In this document: positions 15,042 to 22,896 of the stretch, piece by piece
Position numbering within the stretch: the stretch's first letter is position 1
Layout: every line of letters starts with the position of its first letter
DNA from: Crossiella sp. CA-258035
GTDB taxonomy: Bacteria > Actinomycetota > Actinomycetes > Mycobacteriales > Pseudonocardiaceae
Length of the DNA: 64,000 nt
Assembly: GCF_030064675.1 (NCBI RefSeq)
Contig: NZ_CP116413.1
Location: 1,273,001-1,337,000, forward strand
Direction: 5' to 3'
Program-made: the position numbers and the translations under genes
Notes under the pieces: generated by a model
The model's input: only the letters and a program-made list of their open reading frames with translations
What the model was told of the DNA's origin: nothing
Databases searched by the model: none

Positions 15042-16527
15042 GCCGGTGGAGCAGCACCCGGCCCACCGACCAGACGGTGTCCACCACGAACACCGCGCAC
15101 CAGATCCGGCCCAGGTTGAGCAGCAGGTGGCCGCTGGAGTTCCACCACCACTCGGCGGGGTGCGGGCCGTTGAAGATGGCCTCGTAGGGCCAGCTGTAGC
15201 CGATGATCGCCAGCACCACCTGGGCCACCACGAAGATCACCGCGTGGCCGGCCCAGACGTTGAGCTCGGGGGCGTCCTTGTCCGGCTTCGCTTCGGCGGC
15301 AACAGTTTCCGGCGCGGTCTCGGTGGCGGGGGCCGGTTCGGCGACCGCGGCCGGATCCGGCGCGGGCACCCGGTCGGACACCCCGATCCGCCGGATCGCG
15401 CCGCGCATCAGCAGCGCGGCCGCCGCCAGCAGCACGGCCGCCACCACGCAGGCGATCTGCCAGCCGGTGCCCTGGTCGTAGAGCAGGCCCGCGCCGAAGG
15501 TGCCGATGGTCGCGCCGAGCAGGGTGGCGCTCTCGTAGATCGCCATGCCCCGGCCGAGGCTGCCGCCCGCGGCCTCGGCCACGATGGACTGCTCCACCGG
15601 GATGGCCGCGGCGAACGCGGCGGCGGACAGGATCCACATCCCGGCCAGCACCACCGGGTGCGGGGCGAAGGACAGGCCGACCGCGAACACCGCGCTGAGC
15701 AGCAGCGCCACCGTGACCACCCTGGTCCGGCCGAGCCGGGTGACCACGCCGTGCAGATAGTCCGGCAGCACGCTGTAGACGATGAAGCCGGGCAGGAACA
15801 CCGTGGCGATCGCGCCCAGTTGCAGGTTGTGCCCGCGCTGCAGGTGCATCAGCAGCAGCAGGGCCACCCCGGCCTCGGCGATCGCGGTGATCACGATGAC
15901 GCCGAGCAGCGGGTACATCCGGCCGCCCAGCTCGCGCAGCCTCGGCGAGGCCGAGTCGACGGCGGGCCTGCCGGGGGACTTCTGGGTGGCCAGCACCACC
16001 GCCGCGGCCACGCAGGCCGCCGCGCACAGCCAGAACACGCCGGGGTAGTCGATCCGGGCGACCAGCGAGATGGCCGCGACCATCGCGATCAGCGTGCCCA
16101 CGCCCTCGGCGGCGAACAGCTTGCTGAACGCGCCGCTGTCACCCGGCAGGTCCTCGCCGACCTTGGCCCGCAGCGCCACCCAGAACAGCGCGCCGCCCGC
16201 GCCGCCCACCACCGCCGCGACCAGCGCCAGGCCGAACCCGGTGGCCAGGGCGAACAGCGCGAAGGAGGCCGCGTAGCCGAGCGCGCCGAGCGCGGCCAGC
16301 CGGGCCCGGTCGTACCGGTCGGCCAGCACCCCGGCCAGTGGGCGGATGAGGAAGGAGACCAGGGTCTCGGCCGCGGTCAGCGTGCCGACCAGGGTGGGGG
16401 ACAGGCCGAGGGCCGCGCCCGCCCACAGCGGCAGCAGGAAGTCGAGCACCTCGACCGGGCCCTTGGTCAGGGCGGCGGCCAGTCGCTGGGACTTCGTGTG
16501 CCGCGCCTCGGTGACGGCCTGTGCCAT
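15025..16527 (-). CDS. MFS transporter with a two-helix C-terminal extension
   Basis: 500 aa. The first 395 residues form a 12-helix MFS protein. Then comes a Pro/Ala/Glu-rich linker (APDPAAVAEPAPATETAPE) and about 80 further residues with two extra hydrophobic segments (AVIFVVAQVVLAIIGY and LLLNLGRIWCAVFVVDTVW). The extension is not standard for the family. The gene is divergent from a TetR gene with a perfect palindrome between them, the classic arrangement of a ligand-induced efflux pump. Export of the cluster product or an intermediate is inferred. It overlaps the FAD enzyme's end by 17 bases. Confidence 0.85.
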   Translation of the reverse strand: MAQAVTEARHTKSQRLAAALTKGPVEVLDFLLPLWAGAALGLSPTLVGTLTAAETLVSFLIRPLAGVLADRYDRARLAALGALGYAASFALFALATGFGLALVAAVVGGAGGALFWVALRAKVGEDLPGDSGAFSKLFAAEGVGTLIAMVAAISLVARIDYPGVFWLCAAACVAAAVVLATQKSPGRPAVDSASPRLRELGGRMYPLLGVIVITAIAEAGVALLLLMHLQRGHNLQLGAIATVFLPGFIVYSVLPDYLHGVVTRLGRTRVVTVALLLSAVFAVGLSFAPHPVVLAGMWILSAAAFAAAIPVEQSIVAEAAGGSLGRGMAIYESATLLGATIGTFGAGLLYDQGTGWQIACVVAAVLLAAAALLMRGAIRRIGVSDRVPAPDPAAVAEPAPATETAPETVAAEAKPDKDAPELNVWAGHAVIFVVAQVVLAIIGYSWPYEAIFNGPHPAEWWWNSSGHLLLNLGRIWCAVFVVDTVWSVGRVLLHRLRNRG

Positions 16528-16550
16528 GAGCGGCCCCTTCCCCTATTAGA

Positions 16551-16562
16551 ATACGATCGTAT
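16551..16562. promoter_or_regulatory. TetR operator palindrome
   Basis: ATACGATCGTAT is a perfect 12-base palindrome. It lies 23 bases upstream of the MFS start and 34 bases upstream of the TetR start. The TetR protein encoded at 16597 probably binds here and represses both divergent genes. Confidence 0.75.
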
Positions 16563-16596
16563 CCGCAAGCGGGCGAACGGGGCAATCGGAGGTCGG

Positions 16597-17199
16597 GTGC
16601 CGAGGATCGTGGACCACGGCCAGCGGCGGCGGATGATCGCCGAGGCGCTGCTGCGGCTGGTGGCCAGGGACGGCATCGAGACGGTCAGCGTGCGCACGGT
16701 GGCAGCCGAGGCCGGCATGTCCGCGGGCGCGGTGCAGAAGTACTTCGCCACCAAGGAGGAGATCTTCGAGTTCGCCCTGGAACTCACCGGCGAACGCCTG
16801 GAACGCCGCTGGGCCACCCTCTCCGCCGACGGGGACTACCTCACCCTGCTCCGCGACCTGCTGCTGGAGACGCTGCCGCTGGACGCCGAGCGCCGGGCCG
16901 AGATGATCATCGTGACCGCGTTCACCGCCCGCGCCGCGGTGCGCGCCGACTGGAGCGAGCGGCTGCACGCCAACGACCGGGACATGCGCACCGCCACCGC
17001 GGCCTACCTGCGCACCGCCCAGGAAGCCGGCCAGGTGCGCGCGGACCTGCCGGTGCCGACCCTGGCCGACCTGCTGCTCGCGCTCAGCGACGGTTTCGCG
17101 CTGCGGCTGCTGCACCTGCCGCTGGGCGCGCCGGGATCGGCCGAGTTGCTGGCCGCGCTGGACCTGGCGCTGCGGGAGCTGCTGGTCCCGCGCGGCTGA
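16597..17199 (+). CDS. TetR-family repressor
   Basis: 200 aa starting at GTG 16597, preceded by GGAGG. The N-terminal HTH spans about residues 9-50 (AEALLRLVARDGIETVSVRTVAAEAGMSAGAVQKYF in outline, with the typical TV..IA..AG.S.G..Y.YF.-.K pattern). The C-terminal domain is helical and variable and would bind a ligand. Divergence from the MFS pump and the intervening palindrome support autoregulation and pump control. A longer reading frame upstream exists but crosses the operator and the neighbouring gene on the other strand, so it was rejected. Confidence 0.9.
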   Translation: MPRIVDHGQRRRMIAEALLRLVARDGIETVSVRTVAAEAGMSAGAVQKYFATKEEIFEFALELTGERLERRWATLSADGDYLTLLRDLLLETLPLDAERRAEMIIVTAFTARAAVRADWSERLHANDRDMRTATAAYLRTAQEAGQVRADLPVPTLADLLLALSDGFALRLLHLPLGAPGSAELLAALDLALRELLVPRG

Positions 17200-17306
17200 T
17201 CATCCGTACGCCCTGCGCAGGACCCGGTGATCCGCCTGGAGTTCGATGTGGGCGTAGCCCGGGCCTGGTTACCGTCGGCCAACGGCGGCGGAGCAAAGGA
17301 ACCAGG

Positions 17307-18476
17307 ATGAGAAGCACGCGGATGCTGACGGCCCTGCTCACCACGGGCGCGCTGCTGGCAGGAGCCGCGCCGGCCTCGGCCGCGGCGCCCCAGGACCGGC
17401 CGGAGGTGCGCGCGGCGATGACCGAGCTGCTGGCCGCGGGCGCGGTCGGCGTCCAGCTCAGGGTGCACGACCGCCGCGGCGACTGGACCGCGAGCGCGGG
17501 CGCCACCAAGCTGGGCGGTCGCGCGCCGGTGCCGGCCAACGGCCGCTTCCGCACCGGCAGCGTGACCAAGGTCTTCGTCGCCACCGTGCTGTTGCAGCTG
17601 GTCGGCGAGGGCCGGGTGGAGCTGGACCGGCCGGTGCGCGACTACCTGCCCGAGTTCACTGTGGACGGTCGCATCACGGTGCGGATGTTGTTGCAGCACA
17701 CCAGCGGCCTGTTCGACTACTCCGGCGAGCACCGGCCGGACGGCAGCATCGAGTCGCTGATCCCGTTGGCGGGCGAACGTTTTGTGGACAGCCGGTTCCG
17801 CTCCTACCAGCCCGCCGAGCTGGTCCGGCTCGCACTGACCAAGCCGGCCAACTTCGAGCCCGGCACGGACTGGTCCTACTCCAACACCAACTACCTGCTG
17901 GCCGGGCTGCTGATCGAGAAGGTCACCGGCACCTCCTACGCCAGCCAGCTGCGCAGGCGCGTCATCCTGCCGCTGGGCCTGTGGGACACCAGCCTGCCCG
18001 GCGCGCAGGAGGACATCCCCGGCCCGCACGCCAGGGGCTACTACGCCTACCGCGAGGCCGAGGCCGTGCGCACCGTCGACGTCACCATGCTCAACCCGTC
18101 CTGGGCGGGCGCGGCGGGCGAGATGATCACCACCACCAAGGACCTGGACACCTTCCTGGCCGCACTGCTGGGCGGTGAGCTGCTCAGCCCGCCGCTGCTG
18201 GCCGAGATGCGCAAGACCCGGCCGATGGCCGACAACGCCGGGTACGGCCTCGGCCTGATCCAGCGCGACGGCGGCCCCGGCTGCGGCACGATGCTCGGCC
18301 ACACCGGCGGCATCCACGGCTACCTCACCTTCGCCTTCGCCAGCCCGGACGGCAGCACCCGGATGGTGCTCTCCGCCTCGCTGCGCACGGCCAACCTGCG
18401 CAGCGGCGACATCGCCGACCCGGCCACCAACGAGGCCGCGGCCGCCGTGCAGGCCACGGTGTTCTGCACCGGCTGA
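17307..18476 (+). CDS. secreted serine hydrolase, class C beta-lactamase/D-Ala-D-Ala carboxypeptidase fold
   Basis: 389 aa with a Sec signal peptide (basic start, hydrophobic core, cleavage near APASA-AA at about residue 26). The three active-site motifs are present: Ser85-V-T-Lys88, Tyr191-S-Asn193 and His332-T-G-G335. It acts outside the membrane on a peptide, ester or beta-lactam-like substrate. Family members include DD-carboxypeptidases, esterases and EstB-like proteins. It is monocistronic, with about 107 bases to the TetR gene. No link to the lanthipeptide cluster is evident apart from proximity. Confidence 0.9.
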   Translation: MRSTRMLTALLTTGALLAGAAPASAAAPQDRPEVRAAMTELLAAGAVGVQLRVHDRRGDWTASAGATKLGGRAPVPANGRFRTGSVTKVFVATVLLQLVGEGRVELDRPVRDYLPEFTVDGRITVRMLLQHTSGLFDYSGEHRPDGSIESLIPLAGERFVDSRFRSYQPAELVRLALTKPANFEPGTDWSYSNTNYLLAGLLIEKVTGTSYASQLRRRVILPLGLWDTSLPGAQEDIPGPHARGYYAYREAEAVRTVDVTMLNPSWAGAAGEMITTTKDLDTFLAALLGGELLSPPLLAEMRKTRPMADNAGYGLGLIQRDGGPGCGTMLGHTGGIHGYLTFAFASPDGSTRMVLSASLRTANLRSGDIADPATNEAAAAVQATVFCTG

Positions 18477-18498
18477 CCCGGCTACCCGCGTGGCCGCC

Positions 18499-18540
18499 GC
18501 TACCACCCTTTCACTAGTTAAGTAGTGAAAGGGTGGTAGC
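18499..18540. promoter_or_regulatory. 18-bp inverted repeat, probable GntR (YtrA-type) operator
   Basis: GCTACCACCCTTTCACTA (18499-18516) and its perfect complement (18523-18540) flank a 6-base centre GTTAAG. It ends 9 bases before the ATG of the first ABC gene of an operon that encodes a YtrA-type GntR repressor. YtrA-type regulators bind such palindromes to repress their own operon. The position over the start of the transcript fits repression. It could also form a hairpin in an mRNA leader. Confidence 0.75.
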
Positions 18541-18549
18541 TTGTCGCCC

Positions 18550-19425
18550 ATGGCAGTGGAGAAGAGCGCGCCGGTGCTGGCGGACGGGCTGGGCAAGAAG
18601 TACCCGAGGGGCTGGGCGCTGCGGGACTGCTCGCTGACCGTCCCGCCGGGCCGGATCGTGGCGCTGGTCGGGCCCAACGGCGCGGGCAAGAGCACGCTGA
18701 TGGGCATGGTCACCGGCCTGGTCCGGCCCAGCGCGGGCCGGATCACCGTCTTCGGCGAGCAGCCCCACGGCCGCGGCATGCACTCCGCGGTCTCCTTCCT
18801 GACCCAGCAGAAGCCGCTGTACCCGCAGTTCACCGTCGCCGAGACGCTCCGGCTCGGCAGGCACGCCAACCCCGCCTGGGACCAGGCCTACGCCGAGGAG
18901 CTGGTGGCGCGGGCCACCGTCCCGCTGTCCGCCAAGGTCGGCACGCTCTCCGGCGGGCAGCGCACCAGGGTCGCGCTGGCGCTCGCGCTGGGCAGGCGGC
19001 CGCGGCTGCTGATGCTGGACGAGCCGCTGGCCGACCTCGATCCGCTGGCCAGGCAGGCCGTGCTGGAGACGCTGGTGGCGGAGTGCCGGGGCCAGGGCAT
19101 CACCGTGCTGCTGTCCTCGCACGTGCTGGCCGAGCTGGAAGGCGTGTGCGACCACCTGGTGCTGCTCACCGAGGGCCAGGTCCGGCTGGCCGGTGACGTC
19201 GCCCAGCTGGTCGGCGAGCACGCCCTGCTGGTCGGCCCGGCCGGCCAGCCGTGCCCGGTGTCGCCCGGCTCGGTCATCGACGTGCAGCAGGCCAACGGGG
19301 TGCAGCAGGTGCTGGTGCCCGCGCACGCCGTGGGCAGGCAGCCCGGCTGGCAGGCGTACCGGCCAGGGCTCGGGCAGCTCGCGCTCGGTTACATGCGCGA
19401 CGCGCGGGCGGAGGTGGCGGCATGA
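18550..19425 (+). CDS. ABC transporter ATP-binding protein
   Basis: 291 aa with Walker A GPNGAGKST, a Q-loop near TQQKPLYPQF, the signature LSGGQRTRVALAL, Walker B LLMLDEPLADLD and the H-loop SSHVLAE. A C-terminal accessory domain of about 80 residues follows. A TTG at 18541 in frame is an alternative start. The stop overlaps the permease start by 4 bases. The operon continues with permease, GntR regulator and a second ATPase, as in YtrA-controlled peptide/antibiotic-response ABC systems. Confidence 0.92.
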   Translation: MAVEKSAPVLADGLGKKYPRGWALRDCSLTVPPGRIVALVGPNGAGKSTLMGMVTGLVRPSAGRITVFGEQPHGRGMHSAVSFLTQQKPLYPQFTVAETLRLGRHANPAWDQAYAEELVARATVPLSAKVGTLSGGQRTRVALALALGRRPRLLMLDEPLADLDPLARQAVLETLVAECRGQGITVLLSSHVLAELEGVCDHLVLLTEGQVRLAGDVAQLVGEHALLVGPAGQPCPVSPGSVIDVQQANGVQQVLVPAHAVGRQPGWQAYRPGLGQLALGYMRDARAEVAA

Positions 19426-20408
19426 CCTGGATCATCTGGCGGCAGCAGCGCCCGGCGCTGATCAGCCTGGCCGTCGCGCTGCTCGCCGGGGTGGCGGCGA
19501 TCCTGTTGCTGCGCGCGGGAATGAGCGCCGACATCGCGGCCAAGGGCCTCGGCGCCTGCGTGGCGGACGGCCTGACCCCGGGCACGGCCTGTGGCGGCAC
19601 GGCCGTCGGCGAGTTCCGCGACATCTGGTTCGACCGGTTGAAGATCGCGCAGATCCTGGTGCTCGCACTGCCCGCGCTGATCGGCGTCTTCATCGGCGCG
19701 CCGCTGTTCGCGCGGGAGTTCGAGCAGGGCACGCACGTGCTCGCCTTCACCCAGTCGGTGAGCCGGGCCCGCTGGATGGCGAGCAAGGTCCTGGTCACCG
19801 CGGTGCCCGCGCTGTTCGTGCTGATCGTGCTGCAAGTCCTGGTCGGCGGCTGGCTGGACGCCGCCGGTGGGCTGGGGCCACTGACCTCGGGACCGTTCGC
19901 GTACAACAACTTCGGCAGCAGCGGGATCGCCCCGTTCACCTACACCGTGTTCGCCTACACCCTCGGCATGTTCATCGGCGCGCTGTCCCGGCGGACGCTG
20001 ATGGCGATGACCCTCTCGCTCGGCGCGTTCGTGGTGCTCCGGTTCGTGCTCTCCGGTCTCCAGCCGCTGCTGCTCACCCCGGACCGCCTGGTCGCGGCCG
20101 ACCCGACCCAGACCGCGGTCCCGGCGAAGAGCGGCGCGCTGGTGGTGGACAGCGGACACCTGGACGCGGCGGGCAACGTGGTGCCCAACAGCTTCAGCCG
20201 GATCACCGGCTGCGGCGCGCGTGGCGACGAGGTCGCGCCGACCGACCTGGCCACCTGCTACCGCGAGCGCGGGCTGGCCAAGGCATACGCCGACGTCATC
20301 CCGGCCGACGCGGCCGGCTCGCTGCACCTGCTGGAGGGCTCGATCTTCCTGGGGCTGGCGGTGCTGTTCGTGCTGGGCGCGGTGTGGGCGGTGCGCAGGC
20401 AGGTGTGA
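19422..20408 (+). CDS. ABC transporter permease (ABC-2 type)
   Basis: 328 aa with about six hydrophobic helices (after residue 12, near 77-97, 124-146, 172-190, 198-216 and the last 20 residues) and an extracytoplasmic insert of about 100 residues with paired cysteines (ITGCGARG, LATCYRERG). GGAGGTGGC precedes the ATG. It pairs with the ATPase at 18550, and probably also with the ATPase at 20824 since no second permease exists. The substrate is unknown. Cell-envelope stress or peptide-antibiotic export is typical for this operon type. Confidence 0.88.
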   Translation: MTWIIWRQQRPALISLAVALLAGVAAILLLRAGMSADIAAKGLGACVADGLTPGTACGGTAVGEFRDIWFDRLKIAQILVLALPALIGVFIGAPLFAREFEQGTHVLAFTQSVSRARWMASKVLVTAVPALFVLIVLQVLVGGWLDAAGGLGPLTSGPFAYNNFGSSGIAPFTYTVFAYTLGMFIGALSRRTLMAMTLSLGAFVVLRFVLSGLQPLLLTPDRLVAADPTQTAVPAKSGALVVDSGHLDAAGNVVPNSFSRITGCGARGDEVAPTDLATCYRERGLAKAYADVIPADAAGSLHLLEGSIFLGLAVLFVLGAVWAVRRQV

Positions 20409-20425
20409 GCGGCGGTGACGCGCCT

Positions 20426-20836
20426 ATGCTGAGCGGCGTGATCGAGTTTCGCATCGATCGGCACTCTGGGGTGGCCACCTACCTCCAGATCGCGCACCAG
20501 GTCAAGCAGGCGATGCGGATGGGCCTGCTGGGACCCGGCGACCAGCTGCCGACGGCCAGGGAGGTGGTGGCGGCCACCACGGTGAACCCCAACACCGTGC
20601 TCAAGGCCTACCGCGAGCTCGAACACGAGGGCCTGGTGGAGGGCCGCAGGGGCATGGGCACGTTCGTGACCGCCTCGCTGGTCAGCGACGCGGCGCGGGC
20701 CGGCGCACCGTTGCGCAAGGACCTGGAGCGGTGGATGGGCCGGGCGGTCACCGAGGGCCTGGTGGTGGAGGAGGTGGACGCGATCTACACCGACGTGCGG
20801 GACGCGCACTACCCGGCGGCGTCATGCGGGAGGTGA
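20426..20836 (+). CDS. GntR-family repressor, YtrA subfamily
   Basis: 136 aa: an N-terminal winged HTH (YLQIAHQVKQAMRMGLLGPGDQLPTARE, then TTVNPNTVLKAYRELEHEGLVEGRRGMGTF in the typical GntR pattern) and a short helical dimerisation tail of about 50 residues, the hallmark of the YtrA subfamily. The ATG at 20426 or the GTG at 20438 may be the start. It overlaps the next ATPase gene by 13 bases. It probably binds the 18-bp inverted repeat at 18499. Confidence 0.9.
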   Translation: MLSGVIEFRIDRHSGVATYLQIAHQVKQAMRMGLLGPGDQLPTAREVVAATTVNPNTVLKAYRELEHEGLVEGRRGMGTFVTASLVSDAARAGAPLRKDLERWMGRAVTEGLVVEEVDAIYTDVRDAHYPAASCGR

Positions 20837-21705
20837 CCGCCTGCCCGGTCCGGGTGACCGGCCTGGCCAAGCAGTTCGGCCGCACGGTCGCGCTCAGCGA
20901 CTGCTCGTTCACCCTGCCCGAGGGCAGCGTGACCGCGCTGGTCGGGCCGAACGGCGCGGGCAAGAGCACGTTGTTGTCGCTGGTCGCGGGCCTTTCCCGG
21001 CCCACCGGCGGCGAGGTCAGCGTCTACGGCTCGCCGGTGCGCGGCCGGATGCACCCGGACATCTCGCTGCTCACCCAGCGCCGCCCGCTCTACGACGGGT
21101 TCACCGTGCGCGAGATGATGCGGGCCGGCGCGGCGATGAACGACCGCTGGTCGGCCGAGCGCGCGGACGAGGTGCTCGGGCTGCTGGCCGGGGTGGACCG
21201 GGACGCAAAGGTGGGCGAGCTGTCCACCGGCGCGCGCACCCAGGTCTCGATCGCGCTGGCGCTGGGCAGGCTGCCCAGGGTGCTGCTGCTGGACGAGCCG
21301 CTCTCCGACCTGGACCCGCTGGCCCGGGACGAGACGCTGCGGATCGTGATGACCGAGGTGGCGGACCGGGGCACCACGGTGCTGCTGTCCTCGCACCTGC
21401 TCACCGACCTCGGCGACGTCTGCGACCACCTGCTGCTGCTGGACGAGGGCCGGGTCCAGCTGGCCGGTGACATCGAGGAAACCCTTGCCGGGCACCAGGT
21501 CCTCATCGGTCCGGCCGACGCAACCCCAGCCGTGACCGGCACCGTGGTGGACTCCTCGCGCACCGAGCGCCAGACCACCGCGCTGGTCCGCGGCGGGACC
21601 GCGCCCGCGGGCTGGCTGGCGCGGCGGCCCGACCTGGAGACGCTGGTGATGGGCTACCTGCGGGCCTCGCGGACCCGCAGGAGCGCCACCGCCGCTCAGC
21701 GCTGA
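20824..21705 (+). CDS. second ABC transporter ATP-binding protein of the operon
   Basis: 293 aa, paralogous to the ATPase at 18550. Walker A GPNGAGKSTLL and Walker B VLLLDEPLSDLD are intact, while the signature reads LSTGARTQVSIAL, a Gly-to-Thr/Ala change from LSGGQ that may lower activity. It has the same type of C-terminal accessory domain. It has no permease of its own, so a heterodimer with the first ATPase on one permease is plausible. Its end overlaps the convergent acyltransferase gene by 10 bases. Confidence 0.9.
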   Translation: MREVTACPVRVTGLAKQFGRTVALSDCSFTLPEGSVTALVGPNGAGKSTLLSLVAGLSRPTGGEVSVYGSPVRGRMHPDISLLTQRRPLYDGFTVREMMRAGAAMNDRWSAERADEVLGLLAGVDRDAKVGELSTGARTQVSIALALGRLPRVLLLDEPLSDLDPLARDETLRIVMTEVADRGTTVLLSSHLLTDLGDVCDHLLLLDEGRVQLAGDIEETLAGHQVLIGPADATPAVTGTVVDSSRTERQTTALVRGGTAPAGWLARRPDLETLVMGYLRASRTRRSATAAQR

Positions 21706-22799
21706 GCGCCCACCGCGCGCGTGCTCGCGCCGGCCGCTCCCGCTTCGCGACGGCGGCCCAGCTCGATCAGCGGGCGCTCCACGAACCGGTAGCAGAGATC
21801 GGCCAGACCGATCGCGACCAGCGAGGTCGGCACCGCGAGCAGCAACCCGGCGGCGCCGGGCGCGACCAGCACCACGATGCCGTGCGCGATGCTCTGCACC
21901 AGGTAGATCGAGTACGAGCGCTCGCCGAGGTACACCATCAGGCGAGTGGAGAGCAGCCGCTGCGGCAGGCCGGGAGCCAGCAGCGCGGGCAGCAGCAGCG
22001 CCGCCGCGACCGCGTAGAGCGGCACCACCGCGACGAAGCCGGGGATGCCGAGCACCGCGTTGTCCAGCAGGGTCGACACGGTGGCCACCGACAGGTGCGC
22101 GCCGAGGAACGCCAGGCACACCGCGCCCACCACCCAGGGCCTGGTCAGCGGCTTGACCAGGGCGTAGCCGCGCGGGTGGTGCATCACCATGGCGAGCGCG
22201 CAGCCGATGAGCACGGTGAAGTAGTGCACCGACCAGCCCTTGGGGTCACTGGAGACGGTGAACGGGATGACCGCCAGCGCGAGCCCCATCAGCGCCGCGG
22301 TGACCAGCGGGCGGCTGCGCGGGAACAGCGTGAACGCCAGCAGCGGCCACAGCAGGTAGAACTTCTGCTCGATGCCCAGCGACCAGGAGTGCCCGTACGG
22401 CCCGCCGAGCCCGAACTCGTTGAAGAAGACGAAGTACAGCCCGAAGTCGCGGCCCAGCGGGTTCGCGCTGAACTGCCCGGCGACCAGCAGGCCCGCGGCG
22501 GTGAGCAGCAGCACCACGAAGTACATCGGCAGGATGCGGAAGGCGCGCCGCCGGTAGAAGTTCGGCAGGTTGATCCGCCCGTGCCTGGCGTGCTCGCGCA
22601 GCAGCAGGGTGGTGATCAGGAAGCCGGAGAGCACGAAGAACACCTGCACGCCGAGCCAGCCCTGCAACAGGTCGGGGCCCTGGTTGTGGAAGAACACGAC
22701 GAGCAGCGCGGCGATCGCGCGCACCCCGTCCAGTGCGGGAAAGCGCTTCAGCGCGAGGAACTCCTCGTGGCGCATCGGGGCGTGGCGAGTTGGGCTCAT
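21696..22799 (-). CDS. membrane acyltransferase, OafA/YrhL (acyltransferase 3) family
   Basis: About 367 aa with ten hydrophobic helices. The N-terminal FPALDGVRAIAALLVVFFHN carries the family's R/H motif (Arg in DGVRA, His in FFHN), and GVQVFFVLSGFLITTLLLRE follows. These enzymes transfer acetyl or other acyl groups across the membrane to sugars, peptidoglycan or antibiotics. The ATG at 22799 lies on one arm of a 25-bp inverted repeat shared with the divergent GT87 gene. A longer reading to 22895 would cross that repeat and was rejected. Confidence 0.88.
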   Translation of the reverse strand: MSPTRHAPMRHEEFLALKRFPALDGVRAIAALLVVFFHNQGPDLLQGWLGVQVFFVLSGFLITTLLLREHARHGRINLPNFYRRRAFRILPMYFVVLLLTAAGLLVAGQFSANPLGRDFGLYFVFFNEFGLGGPYGHSWSLGIEQKFYLLWPLLAFTLFPRSRPLVTAALMGLALAVIPFTVSSDPKGWSVHYFTVLIGCALAMVMHHPRGYALVKPLTRPWVVGAVCLAFLGAHLSVATVSTLLDNAVLGIPGFVAVVPLYAVAAALLLPALLAPGLPQRLLSTRLMVYLGERSYSIYLVQSIAHGIVVLVAPGAAGLLLAVPTSLVAIGLADLCYRFVERPLIELGRRREAGAAGASTRAVGAQR

Positions 22800-22896
22800 G
22801 GACACTAGTTGCCGATGGGGGCCGAAGTGTTTCATGAGGACAGTCACACCCCGGCGGATGAAACGCCGGGACCCCCATCGGCAACTAGTGTCCATG
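22797..22896. promoter_or_regulatory. mirror-image 25-bp upstream element shared by two divergent genes
   Basis: The 25 bases 22797-22821 are the exact reverse complement of 22872-22896. Both arms end in the start codon of the adjacent gene, so each gene is preceded by the identical sequence CATCGGCAACTAGTGTCC directly before ATG. The word ATGAAAC also occurs at the same distance (14 bases before CGGCAAC) on each side. This suggests two copies of one promoter or operator driving co-expression, with little or no leader RNA. Confidence 0.75.
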
